Source: Steinernema hermaphroditum (Eukaryota; Nematoda; Chromadorea; Rhabditida; Steinernematidae). Taken from it: a DNA stretch of 64,000 nt. The stretch spans positions 992,001 to 1,056,000 of the forward strand of contig CM059625.1 of NCBI GenBank assembly GCA_030435675.1, given 5' to 3'. This document shows, piece after piece, positions 12,643 through 24,124 of the stretch. The position numbers and the translations under genes were made by a program. The notes beneath the pieces were generated by a model, which made no database searches, was not told the DNA's origin, and saw only the letters and a program-made list of their open reading frames with translations. The number at the start of each line of letters is the position of its first letter. The stretch's first letter is position 1.

Positions 12643-15600
12643 TTAATTGATGGCCTCATAGCGTTCCGCCTGGACAATTCCGGTGGGAGTGGTGGTCTCG
12701 TTGCGGAGTGCATCGGGATCAATGTCTTCACGATCCTTCATGTCGTCTAGTTCTTCTTCAACCACTTGCCAGACCTAAAACTCGAAAAATGACACGTGTT
12801 GTTTCACTACGTTAGCGATGACAATAATTTCGTTTTTTAAACATACGCACATCTGTTGTGGTCATAAAAAATCACTTGCTTCGAGAATAAAAGCTTACCT
12901 TGTTGGCTCGCACAAGTTTGATCACTTCATCGATCTCGGGTTTCATGTACCGATCATCTTCAAGAGGGCTGGAACACATTAAGTCATTTTACAAAGTCTT
13001 GACTTGTAAATAAACATACGCAAACACAGTTCTAACCAGATCGTAAACCCTCTGCAACGGGCGGGTGCTTTTCAAAGGTTTCAAGAACTCAATTCCCTGA
13101 CAGGCGGCGATAAGTTCGAGAGAAAGAACAGTTTCAACATGTTCGATGACCTTTAACGCTTTGCGAGCGGAGAATCCACCCATTGAGACGTGGTCTTCCT
13201 GGTTACACGAAGTAGGAATGCTGTCTGCCGACGCAGGGTGGCACAAAACTTTGTTTTCGGACACTAAGGATGGTTTGTTCAGGGAAAAGTCACACAAAGA
13301 ACGTTACCCAGAGAAGCAGCACAAAGCTGTACGGTCATAAATCCGGAGTTGAATCCTCCGTTTGGGGTAAGGAAGGTTGGTAATCCGCTCAGATCCTTAT
13401 TTACCAATCGTTCTAAGCGACGCTCACTCATTTGAGCGAGTTCCGCAACGGCAATAGCTAGGTAGTCAAGAGCCTTAGCAGGGTATTCTCCGTGGAAGTT
13501 TCCACCAGAGATGATCTCTCCGCGATCAGCGAACACGAGCGGATTGTCAGTGGCGGAGTTCATCTCAGTCGTAATGATGCCGCGGACGAACTCTATTGTA
13601 TCATGTACAACTCCATGCACTTGGGGTACACAGCGAAGGGTGTAGGCATCTTGTACTTTTCCACAGTTTCGGTGCGATTCTATAATTTTTACGTTTAGAT
13701 TTTCATGTGGGTTAGCGAATATGCAAATGGATCTAATGTAAGCAATATTTCGTTCGTTCGTTTCGCCGAATCACCTTTGAGATTTTGTGTCACGACAATT
13801 GATGTGGTACACCTAAGGCACAAACAGCAAGACGTGATTCAGTAGCACGTGCTGTTTACACTTACAGTAAGTATAACGCGTGCTCAAAGTTCGCCATTTC
13901 AGGTATGTCATGCTGTGACTAAAATCGTCGGACAGATCGTGCTGTAAACTCATGTGCGCTTTGACCAGTGGTGTCTGGTTCGCTGGAAAAGGATGGCTGT
14001 GACTCTGCACGACGTGCGCCTTTTGCACCTGTGTTGTAATAAACTCGCGCCATGCAATACACTTCTAATTTGTTGCGATCTAGTCGTTTTTTAAATTAAT
14101 TGTATCGAGCTTTGTGCGGATTTGCTGGAAAAAGTAATGAATATGACAGTTGACATAGAACAAAAGCTGAAAACCATAGATCATAATTTTTTGCTGTGCT
14201 TTGCTTTACGATATGTGTGCATGGTTCTTTTCACTGGTTAATACTGAAACTTCCAGTCAATCATGCTCGTTCCTACCTGCAATCTCTGACGGATTGGTTT
14301 CGGAATGAAGAAGGGACCTCAGTCTCTGTGCTGTCAGCATTTGACCTTTATGAGGCCGGACACGATGAATATCTAAATCCCAATGTTTATATTATCATGA
14401 AATTACAGTAACCTACCGGCGTCATAAGCTCTAGTAGTTCCCTTCAGCACATCCAATGAGAGCGCTGCGATAACATCAGCCTGTCTCGCAATGTTGTGCG
14501 CTCGTTCAACGGCTGCAATTGGCACATTTTACTAGACTTTTATGAGTACGGCGTTACCTAGAGCGCCGAGAGAGGTGACCATCTGAGTGCCATTGATAAG
14601 TGCCAGTCCCTCCTTTGGGCCAAGAATCATCTTATCAAGATTGTTCACACTAAGAACGTGGTCAGCGCTGGCCCAACCCGTTTCCGGTGACCACATTTCG
14701 CCTTCGCCGAGGAGGCCCAGCGCCAAGTGAGCCAGCTGACAAAGATCGCCACTGCAGCCGACAGTTCCTTGCTGTGGAACCTTCGAGACACAAAAGGCTG
14801 AAAGTAAAGTTCTAATACAATTTACAAAATATTTTACGGTACCGTTGAAAGCCGCAACCATTTTTTCGACATTTTCGAGTGAAATTCCCGAGAATCCTTT
14901 AGCGAGAACATTGATGCGGAGGGCCAGAAGCATGCGTGTGGTGCTAGGGGAGAGTGGTTCACCGTAAGCGGTGGCATGGGAGCGAATCAAATTCACTTGC
15001 AGTTGTCTAAAGAGCCATTGTAGATGTTTCATATGTTATTTTTTTGTTGTTCTGATCGTCGATCAGCATAACATTAAAAAAGAAAACAACTTACTGCAAC
15101 TCCTGCGGCTCAACTTGAACACTGGCAAATGTGCCAAACCCAGTAGTGATACCGTAGACCGCTAGAATTTATGCAACGTACTTTCTCTCGATGACTGATA
15201 TTGCCTTACTTCTATGCTCGGTTACGATCGTCTCTAAAAGTTGACGTGTTTTGGTAATTCGGTCTTTCGAATCCTCAGAAAGCTTAAGGATGCATCGTCC
15301 TTTCTCACAATCAACCAGGTCGCTCGTCTTCAAGCTGTCGCCGTCGAGGATCAGGATGCGTTTCGGCGCACTAAATTTGATTATTCTACATTACATTTCA
15401 TGGAAATAACACAGCTAAAGACAGAAAACATTAATATGTTACGAGTGGAATGAAAAAAAAAAAAGAAAAATACAACGTCGGAAAATGTTTTCTGTTTTGA
15501 TGAATTTGAAGGAGTGAGCGATCTGTGCTTCGCGCACCGTACTGGGTACAATTTTTCTTCATACACGGAGACAGACGTGCTTAAAGTGCTTGATGTTATT

Positions 15601-15898
15601 AGATATTGGCAACTTCTGGAGAAAGAAGATTACTGGACATAAGGTGCCTATGGTGATGTGATACTCGTGAAAATCAAGATTTTGGTAGTGGAGGGTGGGA
15701 GGTTTATTCCATTGCGAATACAAATGGGAAAATGACTTACCCATTCAAAGCTAGAGGCTTCTGAACACAGTGGTTGCCAGAAATGCTGGGCAACGTGACG
15801 GTTCCATTGGGGACATCATTCAAGTTCGTGCCGCACTCAAACGTGCTTCCATTTCCGTAGTCCACGCCGCTAGCATAGGCGGTGCCGTTGCCACTCAT
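12643..15898 (-). CDS. HAL: Histidine ammonia-lyase (histidase)
   Basis: Eleven exons (15898-15741, about 15370-15211, 15161-15095, 15006-14843, 14797-14558, 14512-14417, 14372-14277, 13679-13308, 13263-13020, 12968-12899, 12774-12643) give about 599 residues. The enzyme deaminates L-histidine to urocanate, the first step of histidine breakdown. Clear landmarks are [18 protein letters not shown] (MIO loop, about residues 194-202), INGTQM, TDNPLVF and [12 protein letters not shown], all at expected spacing. The MIO tripeptide is Cys-Ser-Gly instead of the usual Ala-Ser-Gly. Compared with the ~657-residue human enzyme the N-terminal domain is shorter and unlike it ([15 protein letters not shown]). 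The C-terminus is acidic and short. Introns are 44-597 bp. The start was taken at the first ATG of an exon that splices in phase; an upstream leader exon ending at the TTTCAG just 5' of it is possible. Confidence 0.95.
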
Positions 15899-17030
15899 GT
15901 CGTCTGCTGCTGCTGATGCTGAAACGATGAAGTCTGCGTGTGCTTCGCGGCACCGCCTTCCTTTTATACTTTGCCGACTGATCCACTTTCGATGAAATCA
16001 TGAGCCCCATGTGCGGCTGCATGATTGATGTTCGAGAAAGTAATCATCGACCCCCGGACGGTTGGCCGGCCGAACGGCGCTGCTGTGCGCCCTGTGGGTG
16101 CTACAAGTTTACGTAGCGCTTTCGCAGTATTTCGCATGATGAAGAAACTGTTGACGCCTGTCAGAAGAACGGAGCCACGTGAAAGAAGCGGTGCAGACTG
16201 GGATGTGTGATCGAAAGACTTTGTGCACCGGAGAGAAAGGATATTTGGTGAGCGAGAGCTGACCACTGCAGATTGTCAGATAGCCATCAGATACAGTATA
16301 CGAAAGCTTGGATTAGCAATACCAACTAACAGCAATCACTGCAGTGATATGAACATTACGATCTGATTATTCACAATTTAAAAAAAAAAGCTCCATCAAA
16401 GAATTTGTGCTTCAGCGGCGTATTTAGATCGCTGGCTTGTTATTCATGGATGTTGAACCTTGCACCAGGTGTCTAATTAAACGGAAATTTTACGCAGCTG
16501 AAGATTTCATTCTGGCATAATTCGGATCTTTTCCGGCCGTTCTGAGGAAGTGCAGCGAAGAAGAACTTATTGCCCTTTTTGACCTTAACTTCCTTTGACG
16601 ACAGATGATCAGTAAAGGTCATCATTTTTTACACATTTGCTTCTGCAGTAAGAGTACGATTTTTAGTCGTTCTATTTTGGTAGGATATCACTACGGTGAC
16701 GAGCTGATTGAAATGTTACCCACGTGATGGACTAGACGTAGATATGATCAATTGCGGATAGGCATCACACTGACCGGACTACGAGATCCACGTGAAATAA
16801 CGGTAGACTACGACATAGTCTACGGTCTCCGACGGCCAATAAGGTCATAAAGTGCGGATCCGCGTGATCAGTTATCACGTGATAGAAGGTCCTGATTGCA
16901 CCGCATTCATCGTGCGCAACTGACTTACTGTAACGGACTCAGTTGATCACGAATTCGCACTTAGGGACCAGCGGGCCCACAATTAAAGTAAGCGTTTTAG
17001 ACAGCGCTTCAATGTCAAGCAAGGACAAAT
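15899..17030. promoter_or_regulatory. Upstream region of histidine ammonia-lyase with CACGTG boxes
   Basis: No gene is seen here. Perfect CACGTG E-boxes occur at 16176, 16721, 16789 and 16876; two more lie further up at 18040 and 18058. The one at 16876 sits in a 12-bp palindrome (TATCACGTGATA, 16873-16884). A hairpin with an 8-bp stem occurs at about 16802-16822 (GTAGACTA, loop, TAGTCTAC). CACGTG is the binding site of bHLH-leucine-zipper factors such as the TFEB/HLH-30 and MAX/MXL families. Control of HAL by them is inference. Confidence 0.35.
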
Positions 17031-17039
17031 AGTAGGTTT

Positions 17040-17530
17040 GATTTGATACGTTTTGTCACTAAAAACCGATGCGGAAGTTTAAAACGGTTTTCACTTCGAG
17101 AAACCAAAGAAAAATTGCGTGTTGATGGTGCATCGTCATCGCATCCCGTTTTCTTAAACAAGGCAATGAAGATGCGACCCGTAGCAGGCCAGTTTATTGC
17201 CAAAATGATCAGTCTGTTGAACGGTTTTATAGTGCGTTAGAATGGGAAAAATGATGACATGTTAAAGTAGGGTCTCTCCATTTTATGGAAAGTCAGTATT
17301 GTTCTGGCCATAAAATGTAACGGCGCAAAATTATGACGCCCTCTTTGAACAATTGCGGACGTCAAAGTTTGCAGATCAGATGTAGCAAAATGTTGCTGGT
17401 CCCATACATCAGTTCAACATTAGTTGATCGACGAAGTACCGTCGACGAAAAAACCATTGCTTGGCCATTCTTCGGTTGACCGAAATGACGAAAGCGATTG
17501 TGGAGGACGTCTGGCCCTGAAATCCAGCAT
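17040..17530 (+). pseudogene. Broken, inverted copy of part of the threonine/serine ammonia-lyase gene
   Basis: The plus strand at about 17421-17507 aligns closely with the coding strand of the functional gene's exon at 20082-19881. Shared landmarks include TTGATCGAC, ACCGTCGA, CTTGGCCATTCTTCG and AAAGCGATTGTGGAGG, in the same order and spacing, but small deletions break the frame. Weaker resemblance extends upstream: a reading frame at 17043 onward contains CGSLK (compare TGSFK around the PLP lysine). The orientation is opposite to the functional gene, which lies 1.9 kb to the right. This is most simply a decayed partial duplicate; no product is expected. Confidence 0.65.
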
Positions 17531-19435
17531 TTTCGAACCACATTTGGGGATGTTTTTAGCAAATTTCTTAGATTATCTTTTACTATGCGTATGTTCGACA
17601 TGATCTATGTTACCGTTATGTGTATGTGATTGTGATTCAGTGGAGTTGCCAAAAATGTTCGAACTTTTTCAAAAACGGCTATTAGTATGATTCCGCTTTC
17701 AGCAATTGTAAATCGCTGTTATGGTGACAAATTCTCGAAGGCTTTATCACCCCCGGAGGGTAGCAGAAGCGAAGACGACGACGTACAGCGATTTCGTTGA
17801 AACCCCTCGGCAAGCGCTGACATCCATCAGGTGGCGGACCAAAAGTTAAGAAATGAAGGTTTCACATGTGCTGAACTCTGAAACCGGTGTTCAAACCAGG
17901 CTAATTGTAATGTTGCGCTTTCTTTGGTTTTCATCAACGTACTTCCCGAATTGTGACCGACGGTTCGTGTCCACATTCGGTGAGCAACGCAAACCAGAAA
18001 ACAGAATGCCGGCAAGGTGCTCAGGCGAGACGGTCACTTCACGTGACGTGCACGATTCACGTGGCGCGCGATGTTATGTGACCCAAACGCTATTTACCGT
18101 CTGTTGTGCACCGAACGCGTGACAGAATGGTGCAATATTAACAAATACTGAGCACAATATTCTCACACAACTGGATGAAACTGGATGATGGAGTAGTTGG
18201 TCGTTGGATGGCGGCTACGGACTGAGAAATGTTCATGTCGCTATTTTTGGCATACCTGCTAAAATAAATATGTTTTTAAAATCTGAAGTTGCGTAACAAT
18301 TTCGCCGAATTCGTTTTTGTACTTAGGCCATTCATAAGCAAACAAATAGTATGTGAAAAGTGGTTGTAAAAGTGTGTAAGTTCACACTGGTATCTACAAA
18401 TAACTATCGGGGCAAAGTCAAATTCGCGCGGAGCGTAATTTTTTTTAAACTAGAAAAATTGCTTCAAAAAGTATTCAGTCAACGAATGATGTATGCCGGC
18501 GGTTATGATGTATGCCGGCGGTTGCTGCGTACAGGTTAGAACCATTTTCTGAGTGGTCTTTTGAACGCCGTTTTGTTGTGCGGGAGGCAGGTAGCAACGA
18601 AAAATGCAACTTTCAGAGAAATAGAAAGGGCGCGTCAATGCGAACTTTTTGACCAATTTTTCAATAACTGGAGCTGACAATGCTGTTGGTACTGCAGGTT
18701 CTATTGATTCGTAAAAGAATGGCACATATATGGCTAATTCGAAGGGATCAGTAAAAAAGAACCGAGTTGGGCTCCCTGGTTATTTGTTTTCTTTATCCAG
18801 TGCACTTCGAGTTCTTGTCCATCTTGTGCGTAATCAGATACAGTAGATGTAGCAGTGCGGTGTCCAGAAATGAGTACAGTTGCATCTCCAACAAAGATGC
18901 TAGGGAAAATTGGAGTACGTCGTATTCTGGACACCCAGTAACTTTTACGAAAACCGAACAAAATGATGTGTGGGTGTTGACGTACCGGTAACATAATGAA
19001 TCCCTTGCTGTGTCGGAAATTTTAACTCATTTTTTGAATAGGTCTTACAGTATAATTTGAATCTTTCAGTCTTTGAATATAGTATAATGTAGAAGATGTT
19101 AAAATCAACATAAAAACAAAGAAATAAGCACATAAACATTGGATACGTCTGTCATCAGCTCAGAATTTGGAGCAATGTAATACAATACAAACTCCTTTTC
19201 CCTAATAAAAGGAATCGGTGGAAGGAATGTCCTATGAGTCTATGTCATATGAGTTGTGACAGGATTGCCGGCCGAAATTTAGGACAAGTTTCGACGTTGT
19301 GCTATGCGTTTGGCTAAGCTATTGCATACTACGCCATTTATTTCTTAAATTTCTTTATAGAAATGAGTAGTGCTTGAGCAAGTAGTTGTAGAAGTATTCT
19401 TTTATTAATATTGATAAAAGCGGCGAAGTGGCTGT
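17531..19435. other. Intergenic stretch with a short tandem duplication
   Basis: No gene is supported. A 19-bp unit (ATGATGTATGCCGGCGGTT) is present twice in tandem at about 18486-18523. CACGTG boxes occur at 18040 and 18058. The right end is the 3' flank of the ammonia-lyase gene. Open frames here are short and share no features with known families. Confidence 0.4.
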
Positions 19436-21474
19436 TCAGATATACTTGAAGTTCACCTGAAACGTTACCGTTGGTGTAGTTACCGACGCGGCTTCCTTAC
19501 CTGGCTGTAACGACTACGAAGACCAGCCTCGAGTTCCTTGACATGTTCGGCATCCCTGGTTTCAACGATGACTTTGCAGCGAACGGAGAACACATCGGTG
19601 CTGATCCAAGCGCGTTCATGGAAGATGTCCTTGATCGAAGCACCAAGCTGCGCAATTTGAGTTGCCAACTCTGCAATTCCGCCGGGTCTGTCAGAGACCA
19701 CCACATCAAAGCGGACGAGGCGGCCATCGACAGCTAAACCGCGCTCAATGGTTCTGCCAAGGACCGTAGTGTCGATGTTTCCTCCAGTCAGAACATTGAC
19801 GACCCTAAACGTCGTCATTTTTGAAACATTCTCTTTCTTGTATGCAGGCAAATTTCATACTAATAATCAATAAAACGAACCGTTTTCCCTTCAACTCAGG
19901 TAACTTATCAGACATGAGAGCCGCAAGTCCGACAGCCCCGGCGCCCTCCACAATCGCTTTTTCCATTTCGATCAATCGAAGAATGGCCAAGGCGACGCTT
20001 TTTTCATCGACGGTAACCATTTTGTCGATCAATCCTTTAGCTGTTTCAATTGCATTGCATCCAACAGTTGGGACAGCGAGACCTTAATACAAGAATAATC
20101 ACATTGTTCGCTCATATGCATTGGCGGTATACCATCGGCCAGACTTGATCCACAGTTTGTAGACACTAGATGACCAGCGGTCATCGTGTTTTGGAAAGAA
20201 GGACAGGTCTCTGATTCGACACCCTAAAAAGTTTCTTAACATATTTGGTTCTGCGAGGAACGATTAATTGCTCACGCTTCCAGCTTTCCGGAGTTCACAC
20301 AGAATTAATACTTACAATAATAACAATCTCCGGCTTCAGCGTCTTCAGTGCCAAAGCAATACCGGCAATCAGACCACCACCTCCGACAGGGATAACGACA
20401 GCATCCACGTTGTTCACCTGCTCGAGAATCTCCAATCCAATAGTTCCTTGGCCAGCAACAACGTCAGGGTGGTCGAAGCCGTTAATATAGCGCATTCCTT
20501 GCTCAGTGCCCACTTTCATGGCGTGTTCTTTGGCCTTTTGAATATTGCTGCCCTTAAGAATTACGGTAGCTCCATAAGATCGGCAACAGGAGATCTTCAT
20601 AAGCGGTGCAAAAACAGGCATCACAACGGTGACCGGGATGTTCAGCTGCTTTCCGTGATAACAAAGGGCCAACGCGTGGTTTCCGGCACTGGCAGCGATG
20701 ACTCCTTTGGGTCGCTCGCTTTCCGGGATTTTGAGCATAGCATATCTGGCTCCTCTTTCTTTGAAGCTTCCGGTTACTTGTAGGAACTCTTTCTTGAGAA
20801 ACAGGTCCATGCCCAGCAGTGTTGAGAGCTGACTGGACCGCTGAAAGCATGAAAGATTGGTAACCTGATAAATTGCCTCATGTAGTCAGGCACTTCTAAC
20901 TGTTTCCTTTTCTATAACAGTATTGTCAATTAGATGTCACCTCATATGTGCGAAAATCAGCTGCACTGCCAAAATCCCTACCGTGCATGGCGTTCTTTCG
21001 ATGCCTCCTCGGATGTTGAAGGCAGCAGCTGAAATATCAGAAAACTGGATTTTCACTGGATGGCTGGGGTCACAGTACGGGTCCACAAGGGGCACTTCCT
21101 CCGTTAGGCCTAGAACCAGTAGATGTTACAACATTGGCTGTTGTTGTTATAAGCTCACTTTTGCTATCACTTGAGTCGCTCTTTTGTACTTCCGCAACAG
21201 TTCCGTTTGAAGCCGATTCATGGATCTTGCGTACCTAAAATAGTTTAATGTTAAAGATTAATCTTTTAGGAGGCGTCGAAGCTTCGAAACCAAAATGCAG
21301 GACGCATAATGAAATAGTTCAGGTGTTTGAAAAACGATCCACGATTGCGACTAACCCTGGTGCGAAAAACTGAGCTTCAAATGAGCTCCATCTTACCTTC
21401 TTATTGTACGCGTGTCCATCGTTTATGTCGGAAGTTGTCCGTTTACGGGAATGGTGCGCCGAGATACGTCCCAT
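19436..21474 (-). CDS. PLP-dependent threonine/serine ammonia-lyase with C-terminal ACT-like domain
   Basis: Eight exons in phase (21474-21397, 21234-21159, 21109-20982, 20840-20316, 20223-20133, 20082-19881, 19804-19501, 19456-19436) encode about 474 residues. The fold type II PLP core shows the Schiff-base lysine in TGSFKERGA (Lys about 121), the SAGNHALA substrate loop and the phosphate-binding GGGGLIAG (about 247). The last ~85 residues (VRFDVVVSDRPGGIAELATQ) look like an ACT-type ligand-binding domain, as in threonine deaminases. Such enzymes convert threonine to 2-oxobutanoate, or serine to pyruvate, plus ammonia; serine racemase is the related alternative, but it lacks the ACT tail. 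The first ~80 residues are not conserved. Seven residues sit on a tiny last exon. A degenerate copy lies between this gene and HAL. Confidence 0.9.
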
Positions 21475-22300
21475 CGTGGTGGAGAACAAGCCGCAATCTG
21501 GAGACAACCTTGATGAGCGCGATCGTTTTCATCGCAAAAAGTGTAATAGAGATTAAAAATCAGCGAATTTTCGCCTCCAGCAACAAATTAGACGCCTGGT
21601 GCGCAGACATGACAAGCTATTCACGCCCATCTGTGACGATGTGGGTCGACGTAGGAACTGTGCGGTTGCACCATGTTGCTAAGCGAACGAGTTGAAGTCA
21701 CATTACCGTGTCAAAGGAAATAAGAATCGTCCATCAAGATCAACTGTCCAAAATAAAGATGAACTAATGCGTATTGGCGTTAGAAGAAGAACGAAATAAA
21801 TTAGGACATAAGCTGTCGTGCTTAGAGCTATGGTCAATGTACTACGGTTGTGGTTTGTCCTACTTCCACTACAGACTTCCGCGTTTCTGTTATGATTTTA
21901 AGTAACATTGTTAGGCGAATGGTGGTATGACTTTCATCGCCTGAACTAAATTCCTACGTAGGGTTTGGTTGCGTCACACTACACGATTTATCTTCCCGAA
22001 TCAGCGGCTTACGCCGTGCAGGACGTCTCATATATGCACAAAGAAGAACATAGTCACACCGTGGTCGCTGATTTTCTTCTGATTTCGGTGGAGCAGACGA
22101 ATCCGAATAGAATGCAACGTTCCCATTAGTTTGCGTGGGCATCGAAGTCGTGAAGAGCGGATTCCGGAAGTGGAATAGCGGTGGAGTAGAGCCAACGGAG
22201 CGGAGAGTCATCTTCGGTTCGGCTGGCGGCGCAGACTTCGGAATTGCAACGCTTCTTCGGCTTCTCTGGCGGCGCGGGTAGAGTCGGGCGGTCGTGACGG
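21475..22300. other. Intergenic stretch, nothing firm seen
   Basis: This is the upstream flank of the ammonia-lyase gene. A minus-strand frame at 21954-22211 is open but has no splice or family support and adjoins the dispersed repeat at 22.3 kb. I see no RNA gene or clear regulatory motif. Confidence 0.3.
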
Positions 22301-22306
22301 GCTTTT

Positions 22307-22478
22307 TGGCGAGACGGTGGAACTACGGCTCCCTGGTGTTCCAGGCCTTCTGGGAGCCGGGGCGATCATTGCGCCAACAACGACGGCCGAGAACGACCGC
22401 TCACTTAACTCATTCGGCTCAGGCAGCCTCAGAGAGAGAGCGAGTGGACGACCCGACCGATCGCTGGGCACAAATGAA
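22307..22478 (+). repeat. Dispersed repeat, copy A
   Basis: About 165 bp here match a second copy at 45735-45890 in the same orientation and a shorter third copy at about 25750-25840 in the opposite orientation. The conserved core reads CCTGGTGTTCCAGGCCTTCT here and CCTGGTGTTCCAAACCTTCT in copy B. On the minus strand the two long copies also agree as peptides (PNELSERSF versus PNELSNRSF; RRPGTPGSRSSTVSP versus RRFGTPGSHSSTVSP), so the family may derive from coding sequence or be a mobile element. The tRNA-Gly gene begins 35 bases further on. Confidence 0.65.
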
Positions 22479-22512
22479 AGACCTCGATCTTCGTATTACG
22501 AATAAAATAATT

Positions 22513-22583
22513 TGCATCGGCCGGGAATCGAACCCGGGCCGCCCGCGTGGCAGGCGAGCATTCTACCACTGAACCACCGATGC
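22513..22583 (-). tRNA. trnG-GCC: tRNA-Gly (anticodon GCC)
   Basis: Reading the minus strand, the sequence begins GCATCGGTGGTTCAGTGGTA and ends GGTTCGATTCCCGGCCGATGC plus discriminator A, 71 bases in all. The acceptor stem GCATCGG/CCGATGC pairs fully. The anticodon stem-loop carries GCC (CTGCCACG), the D-arm holds the box A consensus (TGGTTCAGTGGT) and the T-arm the box B consensus (GGTTCGATTCC). There is no intron. It closely matches eukaryotic cytosolic tRNA-Gly(GCC). On the template strand the downstream run AAATAATTTTATTC lacks a long T tract immediately after the gene, so the terminator is weak. Confidence 0.97.
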
Positions 22584-24124
22584 TCCTCTGTTAGATTCGC
22601 CTCCGTGATAATAACTTCAACGGCAGCCATGTTCTCTTAACGTTCGCCCAATGTTTGGTTGATTTGTGTTTGATGTCAGGTTGCATTCGTGCTTTACCTC
22701 CTGTATTAGTATGATATAAATGCCTGAGAGTTCTTATGAAACCATTGCGATCTATTGACGTGTACAAATCATCAAATGTGTCATTCAATTACTGCAAAGA
22801 AGCGCATTAAGTTTTGTGCTGACGCAAAAACGGAACAGAAGAATTACACCTTTGAAAATAGGAGCAATCAGTGCCGCACGAGGTAATTCTCGAAAACTGT
22901 CGCTTCCTTAATGCTAGCATGTAGTGGAGAGCCAAAGATTTGTACGTCACTCTGTTATTAGTGGTTATTAATAGATATCAGAGCGGTTAGCTAAAGAAAA
23001 AGACTCAGATGGCATTTGGCTCATGTTAATCCGCTAATGCGTTCTTTCACAAATGGGAAAAACGAGGCGAATGACTAATCAGCTAAGCTTTGGCACGTCG
23101 CTAAGTGTTATTTCACATTCGCCTCGATAGGGGTCAGCAGCCGATCTTCAGGGCTGAGCCCGTCTCTGCCGCGATCACTCCGCCAAAGCGTCGTCGTCTC
23201 TCCCGACCATTCCTTACTCGCCGTCGTGGACGCGCGGTCGCTTGTGCGAGTCGAGCAACACCTAACTGAGATGGGGCTCCGTTAAAACATCATGGAGCAA
23301 CGCCGCTTAATTGTCTTTGTGCCCCAAAAATCTCTCAGAAAAGGCTGTTTGTCATTACCCATATTCCACTGATGTGTTATTTCTATTTCCGCATGTTTAT
23401 TATTGGGCAGTTGACGCAAATCAGCACAGTGGAAAACAGAATTTAAAGTGGGAAGAATGACATAGTTGTTTTTGCAATGATATGCATAAGGTGCCGTTCC
23501 ACAAAGAGTCTCCGAAAATGGAAAGCATGTTGGCGCTTATATTAACAATTCATTTAGCAAAAGAACACCTTCTTTAAATCATCGCATTTTTGCTCGATAT
23601 ATGCTGCGGTCGAGAATACGTCATAATACTTCTGCGTGATCCTTCACCACAGTTTGTGTGAACAGTAAATACTGCCGTCTATTATTTTCAATCTGACTCA
23701 TAATTCTCGCATGTTGCACTGATTCAAAACTCATCTTCTTTTACTCAAAAGAACGGAGATGGGGCCGGATAAATCTTTAACTGACAATCGATTATTTTTG
23801 TTCCTCTCTTTCGAATCTAATCTGCTACTGGTTACTTCACACCGGCTAGCTGTATTTCAGCAAAACCGCTCATAGACTGAGTTGTCTATGTGATGCTAGC
23901 AGAATAAATTAGTGAAAGCTTTCGCGCATATACAGCACTATTTAGCGTATGTGACGAACATGCATTAAGTCAGAAAAATGTTCATTGTGTTAATGAAATT
24001 CGCGATCATAATTGACGCCTTTTCGGAAAATCATTAGATCGCATTATTTGTTCATCGAGCATCGCTTTACCCCTGTTACAAAACATAACTTTTAGTAATC
24101 CAAACAAATGGTTTAGGGTAAGTG
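22584..24124. other. Intergenic region before the SET-family gene
   Basis: No coding sequence is supported. A moderately GC-rich patch at 23110-23280 could be regulatory. The rest is AT-rich with only short frames. No RNA genes or repeats were recognised. Confidence 0.35.

Noticed and set aside
15964..16266. Minus-strand frame just upstream of HAL, considered as a HAL 5' exon
   Set aside because: It shows no similarity to HAL N-termini and no donor in a phase that would join the first HAL exon.
20268..20783. 171-codon plus-strand frame
   Set aside because: It is the antisense shadow of the PLP enzyme exon at 20840-20316.
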